Shown piece by piece: positions 32,616 through 42,419 of a stretch of 64,000 nt of DNA. Under the pieces are notes generated by a model. It was not told where the DNA came from. It ran no database searches and worked only from the letters and a program-made list of their open reading frames with translations. The translations under genes and the position numbers were made by a program. Source of the stretch: Planctomycetaceae bacterium (lineage in GTDB: Bacteria; Planctomycetota; Planctomycetia; Planctomycetales; Planctomycetaceae); NCBI GenBank assembly GCA_021732845.1, contig JAKFUF010000070.1, positions 1 through 64,000 on the forward strand, written 5' to 3'. Numbering within the stretch: position 1 is the first letter of the stretch; each line of letters opens with the position of its first letter.

Positions 32616-33911
32616 TCAACCGCCTTTTGGCGACACCGGCGGGGCGTACAGAACCGTGGGCACCGCGTCTCCAGGGCTGTAGAGCACCAGGCCGCCTGCC
32701 GGATCGTCCACGCGGACCACACAGTCGGGCTGACCGTGATACTGTCGATCGAGAATGGCTTCGAGCCCCGCCACCGCCGCGACAGTCTGCCGGTCGGCCT
32801 CCAAATCGTTGTAGGCCAGGGCATTGATATTGGCCAACCGTGCGGGACGGTCTGCCTCGGAACCGCCAAATTCGACCCACGCCGCCTCGCGGGCAAACCG
32901 CTCCAGCACTTCGATGCCGTATCCCCGCTGGGAGCGTTCGCCCCAGGGCTCCATGAACGAACCGTTGTAATGGTTGTTCATCGTGTTTTTCAGGGTGAAG
33001 GGAGTGCGGCCCTCGACCGTGCATTCCACGCCCCGCTTGCGTGAGTGGCCGTTCCACACGCCGTTGTCGAAGCGGAACTGCACCTCCTGCTCCACATAGC
33101 CGGGGAAATTGTCGGGCGTGACCCACGAGGTGTGAATGTCAAACGCCGCCTCGCGGCCTGAGTCGTACTCGTAAATCATTCGCATCTGGCAACTGTCCCA
33201 GGTGGGACCCGCCTTGTCGCCGACCAGGCCGCGCTGGCCGGTGGCGGTGATCGTCTTGAGCCTGCCGCCAAACGTGAAGTCAATCAGCTTGATGTAGTGG
33301 ACGGCGACGTAGGTCCCTGGGTTCCGCCCGGTGATCCATTCGGCGAACTGGCCCCCCGAAATGCTCTTGGGCTCCAGCAGCGAGCAATAGCCGTTGTTCA
33401 CATGCTGCAGCACGCCATCGACGACCAGTGTGCGAAGTTTCTTGTGGTCTGGGTCCAGCAGTTTATGGTAGACCACCTTGGCCAGCACCCCTTTGCTGCG
33501 GGCGAGAGCCACGAGTTCGTCGAGCTGCGCCAGCGAGAGCACGGATGGCTTCTCGATGAGCAGATGAACCCCGGCCTGCAACACCGCCCGCGCGGCCTCA
33601 AAGTGCCGGTCATCGGGTGTGGCCACGCAGGCGAAGTGCGCCCCGCTGTTGAGGAGCTGAGCCACGGAGTCTTCGCCACTGAAGCTCTGGAACGCACCGA
33701 TCTTCCCGCCGGCCTGGGCGCGGTATTTCTCCGCCCGTACTCCCGTGCGGCTGGCGACGGCGATCAGCGGGACCGAAACCTCGCCGAACCGCCGATCGAA
33801 AATCCCTTCGGCGTGAACCCGCTCGAAGAAAGGCCGATAAGTTTCGTCGAAGATCATCCCCATGCCGATCATGCCGGCACGGAGGGTCGGATAGTGGGGT
33901 GAGTTGGACAT
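32616..33911 (-). CDS. Gfo/Idh/MocA family oxidoreductase
   Basis: 431 residues, ATG start, no signal peptide. N-terminal Rossmann domain with a dinucleotide-binding motif RAGMIGMGMIFDETYRPFF (GxGxxx variant), ending in the signature VHLLIEKPSVLSLAQLDEL with the active-site Lys of the EKP motif near residue 120. The C-terminal alpha/beta domain contains VHYIKLIDFTFGGRLKTITATG and the substrate-site HYNGSF region. Such enzymes oxidise or epimerise sugars, inositols or related compounds using NAD(P). The protein is about 80 residues longer than the shortest members. Substrate unknown; stand-alone gene. Confidence 0.9.
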   Translation of the reverse strand: MSNSPHYPTLRAGMIGMGMIFDETYRPFFERVHAEGIFDRRFGEVSVPLIAVASRTGVRAEKYRAQAGGKIGAFQSFSGEDSVAQLLNSGAHFACVATPDDRHFEAARAVLQAGVHLLIEKPSVLSLAQLDELVALARSKGVLAKVVYHKLLDPDHKKLRTLVVDGVLQHVNNGYCSLLEPKSISGGQFAEWITGRNPGTYVAVHYIKLIDFTFGGRLKTITATGQRGLVGDKAGPTWDSCQMRMIYEYDSGREAAFDIHTSWVTPDNFPGYVEQEVQFRFDNGVWNGHSRKRGVECTVEGRTPFTLKNTMNNHYNGSFMEPWGERSQRGYGIEVLERFAREAAWVEFGGSEADRPARLANINALAYNDLEADRQTVAAVAGLEAILDRQYHGQPDCVVRVDDPAGGLVLYSPGDAVPTVLYAPPVSPKGG

Positions 33912-34072
33912 GCCGACAGTTTATCGGAATGCCATCCGCTGGCAAATCAGTCGGAAACCTCCAAGACAACTCCGGAAGTGCGGATTTGGTTTCAAATTCG
34001 ACAGAACGAGAGAACCACGAGTTTGCTTGACTGGGGTGGGACTCACGCGTATCGTATTAACGATGTAGAGTG

Positions 34073-34612
34073 ATGAATGCGTTCGCACTCACAGCCTCTC
34101 CGCCCCACATGCCAGCCGTAACCCACCACCGCCGATTCGACCTGCGCCGCGTTTTTCGCGCTGTGGCCGTGCGCCGAGTGTTGGTGACGATGCTGGCTCT
34201 GCTGATCTCCAATGCACCATGGCCGTGCGTCCACGCGCATGAAATCGCCGGCGACACGGTGGAGCATTCTGTCAGCCTGGCGCATCACGTCGATCGGCAT
34301 CACGCTGACGCGTTTCAATTGGGGCTGTCCAAGCTGGGCTGGCACTGGCACCTGATCCTGCCCTGGCAGGCGTGTGATGAGGAACATCCCGACCAGCGTG
34401 ACGAACCCGTGCCATCGCTGCCAGCAACTCCCACCGTGGAGCTGTCCACTGCCAATTTCTTGATCAATCCCATCAACCTGATTGACACGCAGATTCACGC
34501 GGTGCAGGTGGTCGACATGCCCCTGCACGCTCAAACATCGGCCAGTCAATTCTTTGCCACGTATGGATGCTCGGTTGCCATCGGCGACCTTGTCAGCGTC
34601 CGCCTCTGCTGA
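34073..34612 (+). CDS. Histidine-rich exported protein upstream of the metal-efflux genes
   Basis: 179 residues from ATG 34073; GTG one codon earlier is also possible. A basic region (HHRRFDLRRVFRAVAVRRV) leads into one hydrophobic segment (LVTMLALLISNAPW), then a His-rich stretch (HEIAGDTVEHSVSLAHHVDRHHADAF and LGWHWHLILPWQACDEEHP). It probably sits in the envelope and binds metal ions. No family known to me. It lies 185 bp upstream of the CusB-like gene in the same direction, so it may be a periplasmic metal chaperone or sensor for that pump, standing where an outer-membrane factor gene would often be. A second protein of the same type is at 43657-44169. Confidence 0.65.
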   Translation: MNAFALTASPPHMPAVTHHRRFDLRRVFRAVAVRRVLVTMLALLISNAPWPCVHAHEIAGDTVEHSVSLAHHVDRHHADAFQLGLSKLGWHWHLILPWQACDEEHPDQRDEPVPSLPATPTVELSTANFLINPINLIDTQIHAVQVVDMPLHAQTSASQFFATYGCSVAIGDLVSVRLC

Positions 34613-34797
34613 GCCACCGCTGCGCCTGCCCACAACTGGTGAGGCGCGTCCGCTGCTCTTCCCGTCCCTGGACCACTCCCGCAAATCCGGTGTGGCTCAC
34701 GTTCGGTGACCTTCCATGATCGCGCCGGCGGTTTTCCAGCCGGGGCGGTTGATTCTCGCATACCTCGCGGATGACTCCGCCTGCAGAGGAAAGAACC

Positions 34798-36270
34798 ATG
34801 TTAAGACGCCTCGCCATGATCGCCGGGCCGCTGGTGCTGCTCATCGCGACAGCCGTAGTGTTGTACCTCACGTCACCAGCACCGAAGGCTGCTGAAGTGG
34901 TCGAACACCTGCCTGCGGACGGAATGATCCGCCTGACGCCGGCGAAACTGGCCGGAGTCAAACTTGAGACTGCGGTCGCTCAACAACGGGAACTGCACCG
35001 TTTCAGAATGGTGCCCGCCCGGGTGACGTATAACGAACAGCGGTGGGTGCGTCTCAATTCCCCTGTCGAGGCTGTCATCCAGCGTGTACTGGTGAAACCG
35101 GGGGACGATGTCCACCCCGGCACGCCGCTGGCCGTCCTCCGCAGTGCCGCCGTGGCCCAGGCCCGTTCGGATGTCGAGCGGAAACGCGCGGATGTCAGGC
35201 TGGCGGAACAGACGGAACAATGGGAGTCGCAGATTGCTCAAACCCTTCAGGAATTGACGGCCTCGCTGCGAAAACGGCCTGATCCAAAGCAGGCGGAACA
35301 AGACTACGAATCGCGCACGCTCGGAACGCATCGCGTGCAGGTCCTGGGTGCTTATGCCCGGCTCATCGAAGCCGAATACCTGGTCAAAGACCTCGAAACG
35401 CGTGTCGCCGATGGTTCCCTGACCGCCAAGATTGCCCGGGAACGCGAAGCCAATCGCGAGGTGGCTCAGGCGGAGTTTTCCGGCGCGTGTGAACAAGCGG
35501 AGTTCAATGCGCGGCAAACCCGGCTTCGGGCTCGTGCCGATTTGGAACAGGCGCAGCGGACGCTTGCCGTGGCTGAACAACACCTGCGCACGCTGCTTGG
35601 AGCCCACTCGGAAGTCGTCACCGGTTCGCTGGGAACACCAGAAGGCAACACTCCGCTGCCGGTCGCCAACATTCCGGAAGACCTGTCGCTGTTCTCCATC
35701 GTGTCTCCCATTCAGGGAACGCTGGAATTTCGCCACGCCGCGTCGACCCAGCGTGTCAACACCGCCGACCCGCTGTTCGAAGTGGCAAACATCGAGCGCC
35801 TGTGGATCTCGGCGGATCTGCGTGAGCGGGATTGGCAGGGGCTGGATTTGCGGCCCGGTTTGGGTCTGCGGGTCGAACTCCCGGCGTTGGACAACCACGT
35901 GACGACCGCCCACGTGGACCATGTCGGCCGCCGTGTCGACGGCGACACGCATGCCGTCCCGCTGATCGCGGTCATCGACAACCAGGCGGGCAAGCTCAAA
36001 CCCGGCATGTTTGCCTGGGTCTGGATTCCTTCGGGCCCCAGCCAGACCTGCCTGTCCGTCCCGGCCTCGTCGATCGTCACGCACGAACGTCAGCAGTTCG
36101 TCTTTCTCCAACCCGAGCCTGGTGTGTTCAAAGCCATCAAAGTCACCACCGACGTGGAGACACCCGAGTGGGTGGGTATCAGCGCGGGCCTGACTGCGGG
36201 AGACCGCGTCGTCAGCCACGGCACGTTCGTGCTGAAGTCGGAGCTGTTGTTGGAGCCGGAGGATGAGTGA
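34798..36270 (+). CDS. Efflux RND periplasmic adaptor, CusB/CzcB-like
   Basis: 490 residues from ATG 34798, chosen because AGAGGA lies just upstream and the membrane anchor follows (MIAGPLVLLIATAVVLYL). Membrane-fusion protein order: beta-barrel and lipoyl half (VEAVIQRVLVKPGDDVHPGTPLAVL near residue 100), long coiled-coil hairpin (about 120-290, rich in Ala, Glu and Arg), second lipoyl half (FSIVSPIQGTLEFRHAASTQRV), beta-barrel (LWISADLRERDWQGLDL), and membrane-proximal domain (VTTDVETPEWVGISAGLTAGDRVV). It bridges an RND pump to an outer-membrane channel. No outer-membrane factor gene is present nearby. The gap to the pump gene is filled by a MITE-like element. Confidence 0.9.
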   Translation: MLRRLAMIAGPLVLLIATAVVLYLTSPAPKAAEVVEHLPADGMIRLTPAKLAGVKLETAVAQQRELHRFRMVPARVTYNEQRWVRLNSPVEAVIQRVLVKPGDDVHPGTPLAVLRSAAVAQARSDVERKRADVRLAEQTEQWESQIAQTLQELTASLRKRPDPKQAEQDYESRTLGTHRVQVLGAYARLIEAEYLVKDLETRVADGSLTAKIAREREANREVAQAEFSGACEQAEFNARQTRLRARADLEQAQRTLAVAEQHLRTLLGAHSEVVTGSLGTPEGNTPLPVANIPEDLSLFSIVSPIQGTLEFRHAASTQRVNTADPLFEVANIERLWISADLRERDWQGLDLRPGLGLRVELPALDNHVTTAHVDHVGRRVDGDTHAVPLIAVIDNQAGKLKPGMFAWVWIPSGPSQTCLSVPASSIVTHERQQFVFLQPEPGVFKAIKVTTDVETPEWVGISAGLTAGDRVVSHGTFVLKSELLLEPEDE

Positions 36271-36438
36271 CCAAATGACAAATGACAAATGACAAAACGC
36301 GGTTAATTTGTCACGTCGTTCACGAAATTGAATCGCAATGAAGCTGTACCGAACGAACCGTGGAATGTCCCCCACGTTCTCCCTTCAGTGACGTGGTTCA
36401 TGAAGCGGCCCATTTGTCATTTGTCATTTGTCATTTGG
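36271..36438. mobile_element. 168-bp MITE-like element with heptad-repeat terminal inverted repeats
   Basis: The left end (36271-36296) is CC followed by three AAATGAC heptamers and AAA; the right end (36413-36438) is its exact 26-bp reverse complement (TTTGTCA repeats ending in GG). There is no coding capacity. It begins directly after the adaptor's stop codon and ends 13 bp before the CusA-like start, so it fills the whole space between two genes that should be cotranscribed. In RNA the ends could pair into a 26-bp stem. Confidence 0.85.
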
Positions 36439-36451
36439 ATTTCCCCCTCCC

Positions 36452-39400
36452 ATGCTCACCTCCCTCATTCAGTTTTCCCTCAGAAACCGGTTCCTCGTGC
36501 TGGTCTTCACAGCATTGGTTGCGGCTTCAGGCGTCTATCAGGCACTGCGGCTGCCGATTGACGCGGTGCCGGACATGACCAACACGCAGGTGACGGTGAT
36601 CACCGATGCTGGCTCGCTCTCGCCGCTGGAGGTCGAGCGGTATGTGACGTTTCCCGTGGAATGGACGATGCGGAGCATTCCGCGCGTTCAGGAACTGCGC
36701 AGCACCTCACAGTTTGGCGTGTCGGTGGTGACGATCGTGTTTCACGAAGGCACGGACATCCACTGGGCGCGGAACATGGTGAACCAGAAGCTCTCAAGTG
36801 CGGCTTCACAGATTCCACCAGGATATGGCACGCCGGAACTGGGGCCGCTGGCCACGGCGCTGGGGGAGATTCTGCAGTTCGAAGTCCGCGGGGACGGATA
36901 CACCAGCACCGAACTGCGGACCATTCTCGACTGGCAGATCACGCCGCAGTTGCGCGGCGTCGCCGGCGTCGCGGAAATCAACGCTCACGGAGGGTTCTAC
37001 AAATGCTATGAAGTGCGGGTCGACCCCGACCGCTTGGCGAGCACCAAAACATCCCTGGATGAGGTGTACTCGGCCCTCGAGAAGAACAACCTGATCGCCG
37101 GGGGCGGCCATGTCGTGCACTACGGCGAACGCCGCTTCATCCGCGGGACGGCTCTGCTCAAGGATGTCCAGTCGATCGGCGAGGTGGTGCTGCACGCAGA
37201 ACCGAACGGCGCGCCGCTGCTCGTGCGCGACATCGGTGAAGTGACGGAGGGAGCGTTGACGCGGCAGGGAGCCGTCACGCGTGACGCCCGTGGTGAAGCG
37301 GTGACCGGGCTGGTGATCATGCAACTCGGCGAAAACTCCCGGACCGTGGTGCATCAGATCAAGGAACGGATCGCCGAGATCGAAACGAACCTGCCGAAAG
37401 GCATTCGGATCGAGATCCTGTATGACCGCTCGGAGTTGATTGAGCGGACGCTGCACACCGTCGAAAAAAACCTGGTGGAAGGCGGGGCACTGGTCATTCT
37501 GGTGCTGCTGGTGATGCTGGGCAGCATGCGGGCCGGACTGATCGTGGCGGTGGCCATCCCGCTGTCGATGCTGTTTGCCTCAAACTTGATGGCGTTCACT
37601 GGGATCACCGCCAGCCTGATGAGCCTCGGCGCGATCGACTTTGGGCTGATCGTCGACAGCTCGGTGATCATGGTGGAGAACTGCATCCGGAGGATTGCCC
37701 ATAATTTTGACAGCCGCGGCCACGACGATGTCATTCTGGACGCCGCCATTGAGGTCCGGAAGCCGACCATGTTCGGCGAACTGATCATCGCCATCGTTTA
37801 CCTGCCAATTCTGGCACTGGAGGGCACTGAAGGAAAACTGTTCCGACCGATGGCGTGGACCGTTCTGTTCGCCCTTGCCGGATCGCTGGTGCTGTCGATG
37901 ACGCTGATGCCCGTGCTGGCCTCCATGGCCCTGCCCCGCAAAATGCAGGAACACGATGTCTTCCTCCTGCGGTGGATCAAATGGGTTTATCGTCCGCTCC
38001 TGGCCCGCGTGCTCCGGCACCGGCTGATGACCGCCACGGTCGCCCTGTGTGTGTTTTTCGTGAGCGTGCCGGTTGCGATCCGGCTGGGCGGAGAATTCAT
38101 GCCCCGTCTGGAAGAGGGTGACATTCTCATCGAAGCCAATCGGCTGCCCACGGCGACCCTCGAAGATGCGGAAACCCTGACGGCGCAGATTGAATCCTTG
38201 CTGATCAAGCTGCCGGAAGTGCGGACCGTGTTCTGCAAGACTGGTCGTCCAGAGATTGCCACCGACGTCATGGGCGTGCAGCAGACAGACGTGTGGGTCA
38301 TGCTCAAGCCAGAGCATGACTGGCCGGTGCACAAGTCGCGGGAAACGCTTGTTGAAGAGATCGACGCCATCTTGTCCAAGAATATGTCGGGCGTGATTTT
38401 TGCCTATTCCCAGCCGATCGAGATGCGGGTCAACGAACTGGTGGCCGGTGTCAAGGCCGACGTGGCCGTGCTGATTCAAGGGGAAAGCCTCAACGTGCTG
38501 GCCAGAAAAGGCCGCGAGATCGAAGCGGTCCTCTCCCGCATTCAAGGGGCCAAGGATGTGAAGGCGAGTCACCTCTCCAACTTGTCCACGTTGACGGTCA
38601 AGGTCCAGCCCGACCGTCTGGCCCGCTATGGGATCTCGGCCGAGCGGGTGATGAACGTGGTGTCGGCGATTGGCGGACGCAAGACGGGAGAAGTCTTTGA
38701 AGGCCGGGCGCGGTTCCCGGTGATGGTGCGTCTCAAGGAATCCTGGCGGACACATCTGGACCGGTTGGAACTGATCCCGGTGATGACGGATGACGGCAAA
38801 CCGATTCCGCTGGGAGAACTTGCCGAACTTGCCCTGGAAGAAACACCTCCCAACATCGAACATGAGGACGCGCACCGCCGCACGTACGTTTCGGCCAATG
38901 TCCGCGGCCGGGATGTCGCGAGCTTTGTCCACGAGGCCCAGGCGGCCATCCAACGCGAGGTTACCCTGCCCACGGGCTACGCGCTTCGCTGGGGCGGCAG
39001 CTTCGAGCATCTGCAGACTGCCAGCCTGCGGCTGGTTCTGATCACGCCCGTGGCTCTGCTCCTCATTTTCCTGCTGCTGCACGCTTCCGTGGGCTCCGTG
39101 CGGATGGCCGGACTGATCTTTCTGGCGGTGCCGATTGCCGCGTCAGGCGGTGTGTTTGCCCTCGCCCTGCGTGACCTGCCCTTCAGCATTTCCGCCGGCG
39201 TCGGATTCATTGCCCTGTTTGGCGTGGCTGTGCTGAATGGGCTCGTCTGGGTCAGCAATGCCGAACAACTGCGAACGCACGGCCACTCCGCCGAAGCTGC
39301 CGCGGCCGAAACCGCGGAGACCCGGCTGCGACCCGTGTTAATGACCGCCATGGTCGCCAGCCTGGGCTTCGTGCCGATGGCCCTGTCGACGACCGCCGGC

Positions 39401-39526
39401 GCCGAGATGCAGCGGCCCCTGGCGACAGTGGTCATCGGCGGATTGATCACCTCCACCCTGCTGACCTCGCTGGTGATTCCGGCGATTTATCCGTGGTTCT
39501 GCGGACGCACAGCGCACGCCGAATGA
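36452..39526 (+). CDS. Heavy-metal efflux RND pump, CusA/CzcA family
   Basis: 1024 residues from ATG 36452 (a TTG eight codons up lies within the repeat element). Full-length HME-RND pump with twelve membrane helices and two large periplasmic loops. Family signatures: LPIDAVPDMTNTQVTVITDAGSLSP near the N-terminus, ARNMVNQKLSSA, and TM4 MSLGAIDFGLIVDSSVIMVEN with the paired Asp residues of the proton relay; the second half has HASVGSVRMAGLIFLAVPIAASGG and GVGFIALFGVAVLNGLVWVS. It uses proton influx to expel metal ions (Cu/Ag, or Zn/Co/Ni). The ion cannot be fixed by eye. Works with the adaptor encoded upstream. Confidence 0.93.
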   Translation: MLTSLIQFSLRNRFLVLVFTALVAASGVYQALRLPIDAVPDMTNTQVTVITDAGSLSPLEVERYVTFPVEWTMRSIPRVQELRSTSQFGVSVVTIVFHEGTDIHWARNMVNQKLSSAASQIPPGYGTPELGPLATALGEILQFEVRGDGYTSTELRTILDWQITPQLRGVAGVAEINAHGGFYKCYEVRVDPDRLASTKTSLDEVYSALEKNNLIAGGGHVVHYGERRFIRGTALLKDVQSIGEVVLHAEPNGAPLLVRDIGEVTEGALTRQGAVTRDARGEAVTGLVIMQLGENSRTVVHQIKERIAEIETNLPKGIRIEILYDRSELIERTLHTVEKNLVEGGALVILVLLVMLGSMRAGLIVAVAIPLSMLFASNLMAFTGITASLMSLGAIDFGLIVDSSVIMVENCIRRIAHNFDSRGHDDVILDAAIEVRKPTMFGELIIAIVYLPILALEGTEGKLFRPMAWTVLFALAGSLVLSMTLMPVLASMALPRKMQEHDVFLLRWIKWVYRPLLARVLRHRLMTATVALCVFFVSVPVAIRLGGEFMPRLEEGDILIEANRLPTATLEDAETLTAQIESLLIKLPEVRTVFCKTGRPEIATDVMGVQQTDVWVMLKPEHDWPVHKSRETLVEEIDAILSKNMSGVIFAYSQPIEMRVNELVAGVKADVAVLIQGESLNVLARKGREIEAVLSRIQGAKDVKASHLSNLSTLTVKVQPDRLARYGISAERVMNVVSAIGGRKTGEVFEGRARFPVMVRLKESWRTHLDRLELIPVMTDDGKPIPLGELAELALEETPPNIEHEDAHRRTYVSANVRGRDVASFVHEAQAAIQREVTLPTGYALRWGGSFEHLQTASLRLVLITPVALLLIFLLLHASVGSVRMAGLIFLAVPIAASGGVFALALRDLPFSISAGVGFIALFGVAVLNGLVWVSNAEQLRTHGHSAEAAAAETAETRLRPVLMTAMVASLGFVPMALSTTAGAEMQRPLATVVIGGLITSTLLTSLVIPAIYPWFCGRTAHAE

Positions 39527-40049
39527 ATCTGAGAGAACCCTCTCCGTGATCTTGAAGAAATGAAGTGACACGCAAGGGCGCGAAGAAAAGTTTCTAACCG
39601 TCACGGATCTATTTGGGAGGCTGGACGGTTGTTTGGGTGAAAATCCTTCGAGACAGGATGAGAGAGGATAAGCAGGGATGTGTTCTTGGAAAGCTGTCAC
39701 AAACAGTTCCTTTCCTGATCCTCGACCATCCTTTTTCATCCTGTCAAAAATCCAGACCAGCTTCAGCGACAGGAAGGGGCCGCGTCGCATGACTTCTCAT
39801 CCAAGAGCCACAGCCGATCATAAACTCGATCGGCTTCCGGTGCGGCTCACCTGCGATTGCCGACGCGCCCGTTTTCGGTAACATCACGCGATGTCCCCGG
39901 CGGGGCCTGCCTGCGACTTTTGCAGGCAGCCTCGCCATGACGAGTCTATTGCAGGATGCCGGACGCCCGCCGCGGATCGGCCCTCCAGCGGATGACATCC
40001 ATCCATTCGCTGGTGGCATCGCGACATCCTGCATGCAATTGGGTTGCTC
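39527..40049. other. Intergenic region with repeat element
   Basis: About 520 bp between two rightward genes. It contains the inverted-repeat element at 39652-39745 and a hairpin CTGCCTGC / GCAGGCAG at 39907-39929. No gene supported. The promoter of the tex gene is likely in the last 150 bp but was not pinpointed. Confidence 0.45.
39652..39745. mobile_element. MITE-like element with GACAGGATGA ends
   Basis: GACAGGATGA (39652-39661) and TCATCCTGTC (39736-39745) are perfect 10-bp reverse complements. The similarity extends inward to about 18 bp (16 matches: GAGAGGAT against the complement GAAAAGGAT-type sequence), followed by purine-rich GGATG repeats. About 94 bp, non-coding. It resembles ACAGGAT-type dispersed repeats that I recall from several bacterial groups. 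Confidence 0.55.
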
Positions 40050-42416
40050 ATGCTCACGCCGCCGTCCATTGATCTGTCTGCTGTCGCCCGCGAACTGAAT
40101 TTCACGCTCTCGCAGGTTCAAGCCGTCGTTCAACTTTCCGATGAGGGGAACACCGTCCCGTTCATCACCCGCTACCGCAAGGAGCAGACCGGAAACCTGG
40201 ACGAAGAACAGATCCGTGCGATTCTCGAACGGGTCGAACTGGTGCGGCAGGTCACCGAACGCGCGGGAACGATCCTGCGGCTGATTGAGACGCAGGGAAA
40301 GCTCACCCCCCAACTGCGGCAGGCGATCGAATCGGCGGACTCCTTGAAGCGGCTGGAAGATTTGTATCTGCCCTATCGTCCCAAAAAGCGAACGCGGGCC
40401 TCCATCGCGCGGGAGCGCGGTCTGGAACCGCTGGCTGACCAGATTTGGACTGGTGCGCCGCAGGTCCTCGAACGACTGGCGGCCCAGTACATCAATGCCG
40501 AGAAGGAAGTCGCCACCGCACAGGATGCTTTGCAGGGGGCGGCGGACATCATCGCCGAGAAGATCAGCGAAGACGCGCCGGTGCGCGACATGGCCCGCAA
40601 GTCGGCCTGGCAGACCGCACAACTTGCCGCTTCGGCGACCACGGCGGGTGAAGCCACGGGGCAGGCGTATCGCGATTACTTCAACCACTCCGAGCCGGTC
40701 TCCAAGCTGCCGCCACACCGCGTGCTGGCCTACAACCGCGGCGAGAAAGAAGGAGCGCTCAAGATCAAGTTCGACTGGGATGATTCCCGCTCGGTCGATG
40801 ACATTTCGCGTCTGCTGAAGCTTCCGCAGCACCGCTTTCGCGACTTCCTGACAACGGCTCTGCAGGACGCGCTCAGCCGCCTGGTGGCTCCAGCGCTGGA
40901 GCGCGAAGTCCGCCGTGAACTGACCGACAAGGCCCAGGCGCACGCGGTCTCGGTGTTTGCCCGCAACCTCAAGAACCTATTGTTGCAGCCACCGCTGCAG
41001 GGGAAGCGGGTGCTGGCCGTCGACCCCGGTTTCCGCACCGGCTGCAAAATCGTCGTGCTGGACGAAAACGGGAATCGGCTGGAGCAGGATGTCGTTTATG
41101 TGACAGGCAGTGCCGACAAGCGTGCCGCCAGCAAAACCCGGATCGCTGAACTGTTGAAGGCTCACGACTGCCGCACGGTGGCCATCGGCAACGGCACCGC
41201 CTGCCGCGAGACCGAAGAGATGATCGCCGAAATGATCGCTGAGTCGGTCCCCGACGCCCACTACGTGATCGTCAATGAAGCGGGGGCCAGCATCTACTCC
41301 ACGAGCCCCATTGCCCGCGAGGAATTCCCCGAGGATGACGCCACGGCGCGCGGGACCATTTCCATTGGCCGCCGTCTGCAGGATCCGCTCAGCGAACTGG
41401 TCAAGATCGACCCGCAGCACATCGGTGTCGGCATGTACCAGCACGATGTCGACGAGAAACAGCTCAAAGAGTCGCTCGAGCAGGTGATCGAAAGCTGTGT
41501 GAACTACGTGGGTGTCGACCTGAACACCGCCAGTGCCTCGCTGCTGCGGCATGTATCGGGACTCAACCAGTTGACCGCCCGCCGCGTGGTGGAATACCGC
41601 ACCCAGCACGGACCGTTTGCCACCCGCGCGCAACTGAAGGAAGTGCCGGGCATCGGCCAGGCGACCTTCACCCAGGCGGCTGGCTTCTTGAAAATCCGGC
41701 AGGGCAAGGAGCCACTGGACAGCACATGGATTCATCCCGAGAGCTACGCAGCGGCGCGGCTGCTGCTCAAGCGGCTGGACCCGACCAGCGACGGCAAGCA
41801 GATCCCACCCGGCCTCAAGGATCGGTTGACCGGATTGAGCATCGAATCTTTGGCCGCGGAGATGCAATTGGGGATGCCGACCCTGCGCGACATCGTCGAC
41901 GCCCTCGCCCGGCCCGGCCGAGACCCGCGCGGTGACCTGCCTGGCCCGTTGTTCCGCCAGGGGATTTTGACTCTGGACGACCTGCATCCCGGCATGGAGC
42001 TGCAGGGGACGGTGCTCAACGTGGTCGACTTCGGGGCCTTTGTGGATGTGGGGCTCAAGGAGAGCGGTCTGATCCATATCAGCCAGCTTGCACCGCATTT
42101 CATCCGCAACCCGCACGAAGTGGTCAGTGTGGGCGATGTGCTGAAAGTCTGGGTCATGAGCGTCGACGCCGAGCGGAAGCGCGTCTCGCTGACGCGGCTT
42201 CCGCCGGGAACCACCCACGACAAGAGCCGCAAGCCCGAGGCAAGCGCGGCTCCGCGCCCCGCCGCGTCATCCACAACCGTTCCGCCTCCCAAAGGCCAGT
42301 CGAGCCCAGCGGCACCGCCGAAGCGCAATGTCGCTCCCCATTCACCACCGCCGGCTGGCGAACCGATGCGGACCTTTGGAGATTTGAAAAAGCTGTGGAG
42401 CGACAAAGACGGATGA
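40050..42416 (+). CDS. tex: Tex family S1 RNA-binding protein
   Basis: 788 residues from ATG 40050 (a TTG two codons up is in frame). Domain order as in Tex: N-terminal helical region with NTVPFITRYRKEQTGNLDEEQIR (about 30-55), YqgF/RNase H-like domain LAVDPGFRTGCKIVVLDENG (about 325), then the helix-hairpin-helix domains (HVSGLNQLTARRVVEYR and EVPGIGQATFTQAAG), and the S1 domain GMELQGTVLNVVDFGAFVDVGLKESGLIHISQL (about 650). A Pro/Ala/Lys-rich tail follows. Tex is a cytoplasmic nucleic-acid-binding protein associated with transcription and RNA turnover. Its stop is 3 bp from the stop of the convergent DUF1559 gene. Confidence 0.95.
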   Translation: MLTPPSIDLSAVARELNFTLSQVQAVVQLSDEGNTVPFITRYRKEQTGNLDEEQIRAILERVELVRQVTERAGTILRLIETQGKLTPQLRQAIESADSLKRLEDLYLPYRPKKRTRASIARERGLEPLADQIWTGAPQVLERLAAQYINAEKEVATAQDALQGAADIIAEKISEDAPVRDMARKSAWQTAQLAASATTAGEATGQAYRDYFNHSEPVSKLPPHRVLAYNRGEKEGALKIKFDWDDSRSVDDISRLLKLPQHRFRDFLTTALQDALSRLVAPALEREVRRELTDKAQAHAVSVFARNLKNLLLQPPLQGKRVLAVDPGFRTGCKIVVLDENGNRLEQDVVYVTGSADKRAASKTRIAELLKAHDCRTVAIGNGTACRETEEMIAEMIAESVPDAHYVIVNEAGASIYSTSPIAREEFPEDDATARGTISIGRRLQDPLSELVKIDPQHIGVGMYQHDVDEKQLKESLEQVIESCVNYVGVDLNTASASLLRHVSGLNQLTARRVVEYRTQHGPFATRAQLKEVPGIGQATFTQAAGFLKIRQGKEPLDSTWIHPESYAAARLLLKRLDPTSDGKQIPPGLKDRLTGLSIESLAAEMQLGMPTLRDIVDALARPGRDPRGDLPGPLFRQGILTLDDLHPGMELQGTVLNVVDFGAFVDVGLKESGLIHISQLAPHFIRNPHEVVSVGDVLKVWVMSVDAERKRVSLTRLPPGTTHDKSRKPEASAAPRPAASSTTVPPPKGQSSPAAPPKRNVAPHSPPPAGEPMRTFGDLKKLWSDKDG

Positions 42417-42419
42417 TGT

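Noticed and set aside
36271-36438. Tandem AAATGAC repeats considered as a small CRISPR or iteron array.
   Set aside because: Seven-base direct repeats without spacers, mirrored at the other end; this is an inverted-repeat element, not a CRISPR or a replication origin.
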